NCBI GenBank assembly: GCA_963764505.1
Contig: CAVXSP010000001.1
Coordinates: 1,178,001-1,242,000, forward strand
From: CAVXSP01 sp963764505
Lineage (GTDB): Bacteria > Acidobacteriota > Vicinamibacteria > Vicinamibacterales > SCN-69-37
Length of the DNA: 64,000 nucleotides
Direction of reading: 5' to 3'
The first letter of the stretch is position 1. Each line of letters opens with the position of its first letter. This document shows positions 51,463-59,546 of this stretch, one piece after another. The position numbers were made by a program, and so were the translations under genes. The notes under the pieces are model-generated. The model made no database searches and had not been told where the DNA came from. It was given only the letters and a program-made list of their open reading frames with translations.

Positions 51463-51641
51463 CGTCGTCCGAGGTCAACCACCACATCGTCCGGACCGTA
51501 CGAACCCATCGTCCGGCACCAGGCACTGGGTCGTCCGGACTGAACAACGGCGTCATCCGATGCCGAGAACGGCGTCGTCCAGGAGCAATCACCGGTCTTT
51601 CGAATGGACGACGAACGTCAGCGCCGGACGACGGTCGTCAG
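51463..51641. repeat. 22-bp-period direct repeat array with inverted right arm
   Basis: The core CRTCGTCCGG occurs at 51463, 51485, 51507, 51529, 51551 and 51573, exactly 22 bp apart each time, with variable 11-12 bp between; a decayed copy follows near 51594. From 51605 to 51641 the core appears inverted (GGACGACG twice, 20 bp apart). The array fills the gap between two convergent genes (stops at 51448 and 51645). GCTGACGTTCGTCGTCC in the right arm is also at 42030. Confidence 0.8.
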
Positions 51642-51644
51642 TAC

Positions 51645-52391
51645 CTAGAAGGCGCCGATGAGTCTGAGCGCCGCGACGGCGGCGAAGACCATCAGTACGC
51701 TGTCGAACAGCCGCTGCGGTACCCGGCGGATCAGCCAGCCGCCGATCAGGAATCCGAGAACGATGGCCGGGCTCAGCAGCAGGTTGAACCGCAGCGTCCC
51801 GCCGTGGATCAGCCCCAGCCCGGCGCTGAAGGGCACCTTGAAGGCGTTGACGAGGAAGAAGAACCAGGCCGCGGTGCCGACGAACTCCAGCTTGGGGAGC
51901 GAGACCGCCAGGAAGTAGATCGTCATGATTGGGCTCGCCGCGTTGGCGAGCATGGTCGTCGCGCCGGCGAGCAGACCCATGGCCCAGGCGAACGCGTGGC
52001 CGTGGGGGACGTCGCCGAAGGAGTCCGGCCACCGCATGCGGACGAACTGCATGACGCAGAGCACCAGGATGATCCATCCGATCAGCGGCCGGAAGGCCGA
52101 CTCGCTCAGCCGGCCCATGACCGCGGCGGCCCCGATGATGCCGATGAAGGCGGGCGGCAGCATCCGGCGGAGGTAGTCCGGACGCGCCAGACGCCGGTAC
52201 GCGATGATCGCGCAGAGGTCGCCGATGAGCAGCATCGGCAGCACGATGCCGGTCGATTCGCGCGCGCCGAACAGCAGCGCGAACACCATCACGTGAAAGA
52301 GGCTGAGGCCGTTGAAGCCGGCCTTGGCGACGCCCAGGCTGAGCGCGCCGACCGCTGCCAGACCCCACTGGGCGGGGGAGAGATCGAACAT
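51645..52391 (-). CDS. TauE/SafE-family membrane permease
   Basis: A 248-residue inner-membrane protein with about 8 hydrophobic segments. Family features are the repeated half-structure with AVGALSLGVAKAGFNGLSLFHV and MGLLAGATTMLANAASPIMTIYFLAVSLPK. Members export or import sulfite, sulfonates or other organic anions. The ATG at 52391 is preferred; 30 codons of open frame upstream look non-coding. It is divergent from the cytochrome gene at 52634 with 242 bp between, which carry a purine-rich leader but no other recognisable gene. Confidence 0.87.
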   Translation of the reverse strand: MFDLSPAQWGLAAVGALSLGVAKAGFNGLSLFHVMVFALLFGARESTGIVLPMLLIGDLCAIIAYRRLARPDYLRRMLPPAFIGIIGAAAVMGRLSESAFRPLIGWIILVLCVMQFVRMRWPDSFGDVPHGHAFAWAMGLLAGATTMLANAASPIMTIYFLAVSLPKLEFVGTAAWFFFLVNAFKVPFSAGLGLIHGGTLRFNLLLSPAIVLGFLIGGWLIRRVPQRLFDSVLMVFAAVAALRLIGAF

Positions 52392-52633
52392 CACCGCGCC
52401 CGGCCCGCCACGGCGCCAGGGGAACGCATGGCCGCCATTATGTGGCAAAGGCCCGGCCGGTCCTGAAACGCTCCGGCGCACTCGACGTATTGGAGGCGTA
52501 CCGGGCTCGACTGCATCGGGCGCGCCCGTGAGGTAACATGCCGCGTCCGCGGCGCCATCGCCCTTCGGCGCGAGGCGGGGAGCGAACGGGAACAGGGAAG
52601 TCGAGAAAGAGAAGATAGAGAGAGGATGAAGGA

Positions 52634-53554
52634 ATGCGCGTGCAGAACGGAGCGCTCATTGCCGCCTTGCTCGGACTGACACTCGTCATCGGCCATGTCT
52701 CCGCCCAGGAGCCGGCCCCTGCGCGGGGCCGCGGACGCGGCGCAGCGGCCGAAGCACCCGGCGCGCGGGGCGGGCAGCGCCGCGGCGCGACGTTCCCCGC
52801 GCAGCAGCGGCCGCCCGACGATCCGGCCGTGGTCGCGCGGGGCAAGGGCCTGTACGAAGTCAACTGTCAGGTGTGCCACGGCGTCGATCTGCGCGGCGGC
52901 GATCAGGGCGGCCCCAACCTGCTCCGCTCCACCGAGCTCCTGAACGACCAGGACGGCGAGCGGATTGTGCCGATCGTGCGCAGTGGACGCCCGCCCAAGA
53001 TGCCGCCGAGCCAGCTGTCCGACACCGACATTCACGCCATCGCCATCTATCTGCACAGCGTGGCCGCCACCATGCAGGGACAGGGCGGGCCGCCGCGCGG
53101 CAGCTCGACCCCGCCGCCGCCCGAGGCCGTTCTCGTCGGCAACGTCGCGGCCGGCCAGGCGTACTTCGCCGCGAAGTGCAGCTCGTGTCATTCCACGACC
53201 GGCGACCTTCAGGGTATCGGCGGACGCTTCCCGGACCCGCGGACGCTGCAGAGCACATGGGTCTCTGGGGGGAGCGGGGGCGGACGGGGCCGCGGTGGCC
53301 GCGGCGGCGGCGAGGCCATGACGGCGACCGTGACGCTGCCGTCCGGCCAGAAGGTCGAGGGCCAGCTGAACCGCATCGACGAGTTCATCGTCGTGCTCGA
53401 GCTGCCCGACGGCACCGAGCGTAGCTTCGTGCGGAACGGAGACGTGCCCAAGGTCGAGATCCACGATCCGCGCCAGGCGCACCGCGAACTGATCGGGACC
53501 TTGACCGACAAGGACATGCACGATGTGACGGCCTATCTGTGGAGCCTGAAATGA
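52634..53554 (+). CDS. di-heme c-type cytochrome with inserted Sm/SH3-like segment
   Basis: A 306-residue exported protein: signal peptide to VSAQ, an Arg/Gly/Ala-rich linker (ARGRGRGAAAEAPGARGGQRRG), a first cytochrome c domain with CQVCH at about residue 78 and Met in RPPKMPPSQLSDTD, and a second with CSSCH at about 186. In the second domain the heme site and the closing helix (TDKDMHDVTAYLWSLK) are separated by a Gly/Arg stretch and a beta-barrel-like insert (TATVTLPSGQKVEGQLNRID and VVLELPDGTERSFVRNGDVP). Its start has GAAGGA; the stop overlaps the PQQ dehydrogenase ATG, so it is the likely electron acceptor of that enzyme. Confidence 0.87.
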   Translation: MRVQNGALIAALLGLTLVIGHVSAQEPAPARGRGRGAAAEAPGARGGQRRGATFPAQQRPPDDPAVVARGKGLYEVNCQVCHGVDLRGGDQGGPNLLRSTELLNDQDGERIVPIVRSGRPPKMPPSQLSDTDIHAIAIYLHSVAATMQGQGGPPRGSSTPPPPEAVLVGNVAAGQAYFAAKCSSCHSTTGDLQGIGGRFPDPRTLQSTWVSGGSGGGRGRGGRGGGEAMTATVTLPSGQKVEGQLNRIDEFIVVLELPDGTERSFVRNGDVPKVEIHDPRQAHRELIGTLTDKDMHDVTAYLWSLK

Positions 53555-55263
53555 GCATGAAGAAATCTCTGCTGATCGCGTCGCTCGTCATTGCGCCGGC
53601 GCTCCTGTCGGGCCAGGGCCAGGGCGGGCTCGATCCGAAGGAGATCTACAAGCCGCTGAAGGACGAGTGGCTCACCTATGCCGGCGACTACACCGGCCGC
53701 CGCTACAGCGCCTTGACGGCCATCGACCAGACCACCGTGAAGAATCTCTCGCTCGCGTGGACCGCGGAGCTGTCGGGGCCCCCTGCCACCGGCGGCGGCG
53801 GAGCCGGCGCGTTTGGAGGATTCGGCGGGTTCGGCCGTGGCGGCGGGGGAGGCGGCGCCGAAACCATCATCGCCGGCGAGGGCACCGGCGAGTTCACGAC
53901 CGGCAGCGGCACGCCGGCCATCAAGGGCGCCATTCTCAAGTACCAGGACCGTCTCTACGTCTCCGCGCCGGACCACGTCTGGGCGCTCGACGCCCGGGAC
54001 GGCCACGAGCTCTGGCACTTCTACTGGAAGACCCGCGGCGGCACGCACATCGGCAACCGAGGGGTCGGCCTGTGGCACGACTATCTGTTCGTGGAGACCC
54101 CAGACGACTACCTCGTCTCGCTCGACGCGCGGACGGGGAAGGAACGCTGGCACAAGGAGTTCGTCTCGTTCAACCAGCAGTACTTCTCGACGTTCCCGCC
54201 GATCATCGTCGACAACCACGTCATCGCCGGCACCGGCAACGACCTCGACATGCCCGGCGTGCTCCAGTCGTTCGACCCCGAGACCGGCGACCTGCAGTGG
54301 AAGTTCTACACGGTGCCGATGAACGAAGGGGATCCCGGCCTGAACACGTGGCCGACGCTCGACGCGGCGCGGCACGGCGGCGGGCAGGTGTGGGTGCCGG
54401 GCGCGTTCGACCCCGAAACGCGGCTGTACATCTTCGGCACCGGCAACCCGACGCCCGGCTACACGGGCGCCGGCCGCAAGGGCGACAATCTCTTCACGTG
54501 CGCGCTCGTGGCGATCAACGTCGACACGGGCAAGATGGCCTGGTACTTCCAGACCTCGCCGCACGACACGCACGACTGGGATTCCAGCCAGACGCCGATT
54601 CTGATCGACGCGCCGATCAACGGCCGGAACCGCAAGCTGGTGCTGCAAGCGACGCGCAACGGGTACTATTTCGTGCTGGATCGCGTGACCGGCGAGAACG
54701 TCACGACGACGAAGGCCGGCTCGACGACGAACTGGGCGAAGGGGATCCGGCCCAACGGCACCCCGGACCCGAATCCGGAGAAGGAAGCGACGGTTCCCGG
54801 CTCGCTCGTCTCGCCGCCCGAAGGCGGCGTCGTCAACTGGCCGCCGCCGGCCTATTCGCCCGATTCCGGCTACTTCTACATCAACGAGCACAACGGCTGG
54901 AACCTGCTGTATCTGATGGACACCGATCCGCGCGGGTCCATGGGCCTCGCGGGCAAGCAGCCGACGGGCGTGGACCAGGGGCACAACTACCTGACCGCGA
55001 TCGAGGCGACCACGGGCAAGATCGCCTGGCGCCACCAGTACACGGGCAGCGGGGGAGGCGGGCTCCTCACGACGGCCGGCCGGATCCTCTTCTCGGGCGA
55101 CGGGAGCGGCAACTTCGTCGCGCGCGACGTGCAGACCGGCAAGGCGCTCTGGCACTCGCGGATCGGCAACATCACCAACGCGCCGGAGACGTACGCGCTC
55201 GACGGCAAGCAGCACGTGCTCGTCGCCGTCGGGAGCACGCTGTTCGACTTCGTCCTGAACTGA
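53551..55263 (+). CDS. PQQ-dependent alcohol dehydrogenase
   Basis: A 570-residue exported eight-bladed propeller quinoprotein. Signal peptide near MKKSLLIASLVIAPALLSG, first blade DEWLTYAGDYTGRRYSALTAI, blade motifs LYVSAPDHVWALDARDGHELW, TPDDYLVSLDARTGKERW, VLQSFDPETGDLQWKFY and the PQQ/Ca region IFGTGNPTPGYTGAGRKGDNLFTC, DTHDWDSSQTP and ending ETYALDGKQHVLVAVGS. A Gly/Phe-rich insert (GGGGAGAFGGFGGFGRGGGG, about residues 80-105) is unusual. It oxidises alcohols in the periplasm. ATGA overlap and GGAG couple it to the di-heme cytochrome, which it would reduce. Confidence 0.9.
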   Translation: MSMKKSLLIASLVIAPALLSGQGQGGLDPKEIYKPLKDEWLTYAGDYTGRRYSALTAIDQTTVKNLSLAWTAELSGPPATGGGGAGAFGGFGGFGRGGGGGGAETIIAGEGTGEFTTGSGTPAIKGAILKYQDRLYVSAPDHVWALDARDGHELWHFYWKTRGGTHIGNRGVGLWHDYLFVETPDDYLVSLDARTGKERWHKEFVSFNQQYFSTFPPIIVDNHVIAGTGNDLDMPGVLQSFDPETGDLQWKFYTVPMNEGDPGLNTWPTLDAARHGGGQVWVPGAFDPETRLYIFGTGNPTPGYTGAGRKGDNLFTCALVAINVDTGKMAWYFQTSPHDTHDWDSSQTPILIDAPINGRNRKLVLQATRNGYYFVLDRVTGENVTTTKAGSTTNWAKGIRPNGTPDPNPEKEATVPGSLVSPPEGGVVNWPPPAYSPDSGYFYINEHNGWNLLYLMDTDPRGSMGLAGKQPTGVDQGHNYLTAIEATTGKIAWRHQYTGSGGGGLLTTAGRILFSGDGSGNFVARDVQTGKALWHSRIGNITNAPETYALDGKQHVLVAVGSTLFDFVLN

Positions 55264-55320
55264 CGCGCGTGGTCCGAAGGTCCAATGGTCTCAGAGGCCC
55301 TGGAGGGTGAAGGTGACATC

Positions 55321-55863
55321 GTGACCGTTCCCGTTCGGCTGACTGTCAATGGCCTCACGCGCGAGCACGTGGTCGAGCCGCGGCTGCTGCTCGTGCACTT
55401 CCTGCGCGACGTCTGTGGCCTGACCGGGACGCACGTCGGCTGCGAGACGAGCATCTGCGGCGCGTGCACGGTCCTGGTCGACGGCGACGCGGTCAAGGCC
55501 TGCACGATCTTCGCGGCGCAGGCGGACGGCGCCGAGATCACGACGATCGAAGGGCTGGCCCCGCGCGAGGCGAGCGAGTCTTCGAGCGTCACAGCGCGGA
55601 ATGACGATGGCCGGCTGCACCCGGTCCAGCAGGGGTTCTGGGAGTGCCACGGCGCGCAGTGCGGGTTCTGCACGCCCGGCATGATTCTCTCCGCCGTGCA
55701 GTTGCTGGATCGGAATCCGTCTCCCTCGCGCCAGGAGATTGCGCACGCCCTGCGCGGGAACCTGTGCCGCTGCACGGGTTATTCGCACATCATCGATGCC
55801 GTCGAGCACGCCTCCCGCGTCCGCGCCGGCGACGCCGCGGCGCCGGGGGCCGCCCGGTCGTGA
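55321..55863 (+). CDS. molybdenum hydroxylase small subunit, two [2Fe-2S] clusters
   Basis: A 180-residue iron-sulfur subunit of the xanthine oxidase/CO-dehydrogenase family. First ferredoxin-type cluster: CETSICGACTVLVDGDAVKAC (residues about 42-62). Second cluster: CHGAQCGFCTPGM and CRCTGY. It passes electrons from the molybdenum site to FAD. I chose the GTG at 55321 (AAGGTGA upstream) because homologues begin close to VPVRLTVNGL. An ATG at 55285 would add 12 residues. It overlaps the large subunit gene start (GTGA). Confidence 0.92.
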   Translation: MTVPVRLTVNGLTREHVVEPRLLLVHFLRDVCGLTGTHVGCETSICGACTVLVDGDAVKACTIFAAQADGAEITTIEGLAPREASESSSVTARNDDGRLHPVQQGFWECHGAQCGFCTPGMILSAVQLLDRNPSPSRQEIAHALRGNLCRCTGYSHIIDAVEHASRVRAGDAAAPGAARS

Positions 55864-58205
55864 CGGGCGACGGAGGCGGCTGGGTCGGACGCGCGATGAA
55901 GCGGGTGGAAGACCCGCGGCTGATCCAGGGGATGGCGACCTACGTGGACGACATCCGCCTTCCGGGCCTGCTGCACGTGGCGATCGTGCGGAGCCCGTAC
56001 GCGCACGCGCGCATCGAGCGCGTCGACATGGCCGCGGCGCGGGCGCTGCCCGGCGTCGTCGCCGTCTTCGCCGGCGCGGAGATCAACGACCGCTGCGGAA
56101 CGGTGCCGTGCGGCTCGCCCATGCCCGGAATGAAGGCGCCGCGGCACACCCTGCTCGCCGGCGATCGCGTCTATTTCGTCGGCCATCCCGTCGCGCTCGT
56201 CGTCGCCACGGACCCGTACCTCGCGCGTGATGCCGCCGAGGCGGTCGACGTCGAGTACGAGCCGCTGCCGGTCGTGAGCGACGTCGAAGCCGCGCTCGTC
56301 CCGGGCGCCGCGCTCACGCACCCCGAGCTCGGCACGAACGTCTGCTACACCGATGTGCTCTCGGGCGGCGACATCGAGGACGCGTTCCGGCGCGCGGATC
56401 GAGTCATCGCCCAGCGCATCGTGCACCAGCGCCTCACGCCGATGCCCATCGAGCCCCGCGGCGTGGTCGCGTCCTACCATCCGGGCGAGGGATCGCTGAC
56501 GATCTGGTCGTCCACGCAGGTGCCGCACCTGGTCCGGACCTTCCTCCCGGACATGCTCCCGATTGCGGAGAACAAGCTGCGGGTCATCGCCCCGGAGGTC
56601 GGCGGCGGGTTCGGCGCCAAGCTCAACGTCTACGCGGAGGAGGCCCTCTGCGGGCACCTGGCGATGCGGCTGCGCGCGCCGGTGAAGTGGATCGAGTCGC
56701 GCCGCGACAATGCGGCGGCTACCACGCACGGCCGCGACCAGATCGGCGACTACGAAGTGGCGGTCACGCGCGACGGCCGGATCCTCGGCCTGAAGGCGCG
56801 CGCGATCGCGGACCTCGGCGCGTATCTGCAGCTCAACACGCCCGCCATTCCGACGCTCACCGGCCTGGTGCTGTCGGGCTGCTACAAGATTCCCGCCGTC
56901 CGCGTGGATCTGGTCGGCGTGTTCACGCACAAGATGGCCACCGACGCCTATCGCGGCGCCGGACGACCCGAAGCCACGTACCTGATCGAGCGCCTGATGG
57001 ACCTGGTCGCCAACGAGCTGGGGATCGACCGGCTCGAGCTTCGCCGCAGGCACTTCCCGGCGCCGGACGAGTTCCCCTACGCCACGATCTGCGGTCTGAC
57101 CTACGACAGCGGCGACTACGACAGGGCCCTCCGGAAAGCGCAGCAGCTCGCCGACTGGGACGGCCTCATGGCCGAGCGCAGCCGCGCCCGGGCGGCCGGG
57201 CGTCTCCATGGCGTCGGCGTGTCGACCTACGTGGAGATCTGCGCGATGGGGCCGTCACAGGCCATGTCGATCGGCGGATGGGAGTGGGGATCCGTGCGCG
57301 TCGACATGTCGGGCAAGGTGACCGTCGTGACCGGCGCGACGCCGCACGGCCAGGGGCAGGAGACGAGCTTCACCCAGATCGTCGCCGACCGCCTCGGCGT
57401 GCCGCCCGACGACATCGTCGTGCTGCACGGCGACACGGCCGTGGCGCAGTACGGCCGGGATACCTACGGCAGCCGCGCGACGGCCGTCGGCGGCACCGCG
57501 ATCGTGATGTGCGTCGACAAGATTCTCGCGAAGGCCAGCGTCCTCGCCGCGCATCTGCTGGAGGTTGCACCCGGTGACGTGCAGGTGACCAACGGCCGCT
57601 TCTCCGCCGCCGGCCGGGAGCGCGCGATCGGGTGGGGTGAACTCGCCTCGGAGGCGTACATCGCGAAGAAGCTGCCGGCCGGGTTCGAGCCCGGGCTCGA
57701 GGCCTCGAGCTTCTTCGAGCCGTCCAACTTCACGTTTCCGTTCGGGACGCACATCGTCGCCGTCGAAATCGATGAGGAGACCGGGGCGGTGACCATCCAG
57801 CGCTACGTCGCGGTCGACGACTGCGGGCCGCAGATCAATCCGCTGCTCGTGGAGGGCCAGGTGCAGGGAGGGATCGCGCAGGCGCTCGGCCAGGTGATGT
57901 TCGAGCGCACCGTCTACGACGAGAACGGCCAGCTCCTCACGGGCGAGTTCATGGACTACGCGATTCCCCGCGCCACCGACGTGCCCGAATACGTCCTCGG
58001 CAGCACGGTGACGCCGTCGCCGGTCAACCCGCTCGGCATCAAGGGCGTCGGCGAAGCGGGCACGATCGGCGCCACGCCGGCCATCGCCAACGCGGTGATG
58101 GACGCGCTCGCGCCGCTCGGCATCACGCATCTCGATCTGCCGCTGACGCCCGACAAGGTCTGGGACGCCATCCGGAAGGCCCGCCATGTTTCCAGCGCCG
58201 TTTGA
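55860..58205 (+). CDS. molybdenum hydroxylase large subunit (form II CoxL-like)
   Basis: A 781-residue molybdopterin-cytosine-dinucleotide-type subunit. Motifs are GRAMKRVEDPRLIQGMATYVDDI at the start, PEVGGGFGAKLNVY (cofactor loop), the AYRGAGRPEATYLIERLMD site that in form I CO dehydrogenases would be AYxCSFR, and the active-site Glu in GVGEAGTIGATPAIANAV. Lack of the Cys loop places it with form II enzymes, which oxidise aldehydes, purines or other N-heterocycles rather than CO. It overlaps the small subunit by 4 bp and the medium subunit by 20 bp. Confidence 0.92.
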   Translation: MTGDGGGWVGRAMKRVEDPRLIQGMATYVDDIRLPGLLHVAIVRSPYAHARIERVDMAAARALPGVVAVFAGAEINDRCGTVPCGSPMPGMKAPRHTLLAGDRVYFVGHPVALVVATDPYLARDAAEAVDVEYEPLPVVSDVEAALVPGAALTHPELGTNVCYTDVLSGGDIEDAFRRADRVIAQRIVHQRLTPMPIEPRGVVASYHPGEGSLTIWSSTQVPHLVRTFLPDMLPIAENKLRVIAPEVGGGFGAKLNVYAEEALCGHLAMRLRAPVKWIESRRDNAAATTHGRDQIGDYEVAVTRDGRILGLKARAIADLGAYLQLNTPAIPTLTGLVLSGCYKIPAVRVDLVGVFTHKMATDAYRGAGRPEATYLIERLMDLVANELGIDRLELRRRHFPAPDEFPYATICGLTYDSGDYDRALRKAQQLADWDGLMAERSRARAAGRLHGVGVSTYVEICAMGPSQAMSIGGWEWGSVRVDMSGKVTVVTGATPHGQGQETSFTQIVADRLGVPPDDIVVLHGDTAVAQYGRDTYGSRATAVGGTAIVMCVDKILAKASVLAAHLLEVAPGDVQVTNGRFSAAGRERAIGWGELASEAYIAKKLPAGFEPGLEASSFFEPSNFTFPFGTHIVAVEIDEETGAVTIQRYVAVDDCGPQINPLLVEGQVQGGIAQALGQVMFERTVYDENGQLLTGEFMDYAIPRATDVPEYVLGSTVTPSPVNPLGIKGVGEAGTIGATPAIANAVMDALAPLGITHLDLPLTPDKVWDAIRKARHVSSAV

Positions 58206-59031
58206 GTACTTCCGCCCGGCGACCCTCGCCGAGGCGATCGACCTGCTCGCCAGGCATGGCGAGGACGCCAAGATCCTGGCTGGCGGGCACAGCCTGATCC
58301 CCGCGATGAAGCTGAGGCTCGCCCAGCCGGCGGCGCTCGTCGACATCGCGCGGCTGCCCGAGCTCGGCTCCATCCGCGAGCAGGAGGGCCGGATCGCCAT
58401 CGGCGCCGTGGCGACGCATCGCGCCATCGAGACGTCTCCGCTGCTGCGCGAGCGCTGTCCGCTGCTGCCGGCCGTCGCCGCGCACCTCGGCGATGTGCAG
58501 GTGCGCAACAGGGGCACGATCGGCGGCAGCCTCGCGCACGCCGACCCGGCGGCCGACTATCCAGCGGCCATCCTCGCGCTCGACGCCGAGCTCGAGATTG
58601 CGGGACCCGGCGGCCGGCGCACCGTGCCGGCACGCGAGTTCTTCGTCGGGCTGCTGCAGAGCGCGGTCGCGCCCGGCGAGGTGCTGTGCGCAGTGCGCGT
58701 GCCCGTCACCGGGCGCTCGGTCGCCTACGTCAAGACCGAGCAGAAGGCGAGCGGGTTCGCGCTGTGCGGCGTCGCCGCCGTCGTCGATGCGTCGGCAGGC
58801 CGGGTCGCGGTGGGCGTGACCGGCGTCGCGGCCGTCCCTTATCGAGCCTCCGGCGTGGAAGCGGCGCTGGCCGGCCGTTCCCTCACCGAGGGGGCGGTCA
58901 CGGAGGCCGCCTCGCATGCCGCCGACGGCATCGACCCGATCTCGGACCTCCACGCCTCGGCCGAGTACCGCGCGCATCTGGCCGTCGTGAACGCACGCCG
59001 CGCGCTGAGGACCGCGCTCGGGCTCGCGTGA
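58186..59031 (+). CDS. molybdenum hydroxylase medium subunit, FAD-binding
   Basis: A 281-residue FAD subunit of the CoxM type. FAD-binding loops are AKILAGGHSLIPAMK at about residue 28-42 and the TIGGSLAHADPAADYP block at about 109-124; VNARRAL ends the C-terminal domain. It receives electrons from the [2Fe-2S] clusters and delivers them to the quinone pool or another carrier. Its ATG overlaps the large-subunit gene by 20 bp. Confidence 0.92.
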   Translation: MFPAPFEYFRPATLAEAIDLLARHGEDAKILAGGHSLIPAMKLRLAQPAALVDIARLPELGSIREQEGRIAIGAVATHRAIETSPLLRERCPLLPAVAAHLGDVQVRNRGTIGGSLAHADPAADYPAAILALDAELEIAGPGGRRTVPAREFFVGLLQSAVAPGEVLCAVRVPVTGRSVAYVKTEQKASGFALCGVAAVVDASAGRVAVGVTGVAAVPYRASGVEAALAGRSLTEGAVTEAASHAADGIDPISDLHASAEYRAHLAVVNARRALRTALGLA

Positions 59032-59065
59032 CCCGGTCGGGCCCGAGCGGCGATCAGAAGGCGCG

Positions 59066-59512
59066 ATGAAGCTCTCGGCGCGGTACACCCTTCCAGCCAC
59101 CGTCGAGCGCGTCTATGCCGCCCTGATCGATCCGGCGGTCCTGCAGCGCTGCATCCCTGGATGCGAATCGCTCACTCCGGCCGGCGACCGTCAGTTCGAT
59201 GCGACGATCAAGGTCGGGCTGGCCGGCCTGAAGGGGACCTACAGGGGCCGCGCCGAGCTGAGGGACGAGCAGCCGCCGAGCGCGTTCACGCTCGTCGTGA
59301 ACGGGAAGGGCGCGCCAGGTTTCGTCCGTGCGACGGCGCGCATGGCGATCGCGCCCGAGCGCGAAGGCGCGAGCGTGCAATGCGACGCCGACGTGCAGGT
59401 TGGCGGCCTCATCGTGTCCGTCGGGTCCCGCCTCGTCGAAGCGGCGGCGCGCCAGCAGATGGACGCGTTCTTTCAGCACCTCGAAAAGGAGCTGACATCG
59501 GCCAGCGGCTGA
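59066..59512 (+). CDS. CoxG-like SRPBCC-domain protein
   Basis: A 148-residue START-fold protein starting MKLSARYTLPATVERVYAALIDPAVLQRCIPGCESL. CoxG members of this family accompany molybdenum hydroxylase operons and are thought to anchor or assist the enzyme at the membrane or carry quinone. Landmarks are KVGLAGLKGTYRGRAELRD and the C-terminal helix SRLVEAAARQQMDAFFQHLEKEL. It follows the medium subunit by 34 bp as the last gene of this block. No maturation genes (coxD-F) are next to it. Confidence 0.88.
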   Translation: MKLSARYTLPATVERVYAALIDPAVLQRCIPGCESLTPAGDRQFDATIKVGLAGLKGTYRGRAELRDEQPPSAFTLVVNGKGAPGFVRATARMAIAPEREGASVQCDADVQVGGLIVSVGSRLVEAAARQQMDAFFQHLEKELTSASG

Positions 59513-59546
59513 ACTGCCGCACCTCGATCGGTGGACCCGGCTGACG

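Noticed and set aside
51463..51594. Possible CRISPR array from evenly spaced repeats
   Set aside because: The conserved core is only about 10 bp with a 22-bp period, far below CRISPR repeat plus spacer lengths, and no cas genes are nearby.
55860..58205. True aerobic CO dehydrogenase
   Set aside because: The large subunit lacks the AYxCSFR loop with the copper-ligand Cys and has AYRGAGR instead, which marks form II enzymes not shown to live on CO.
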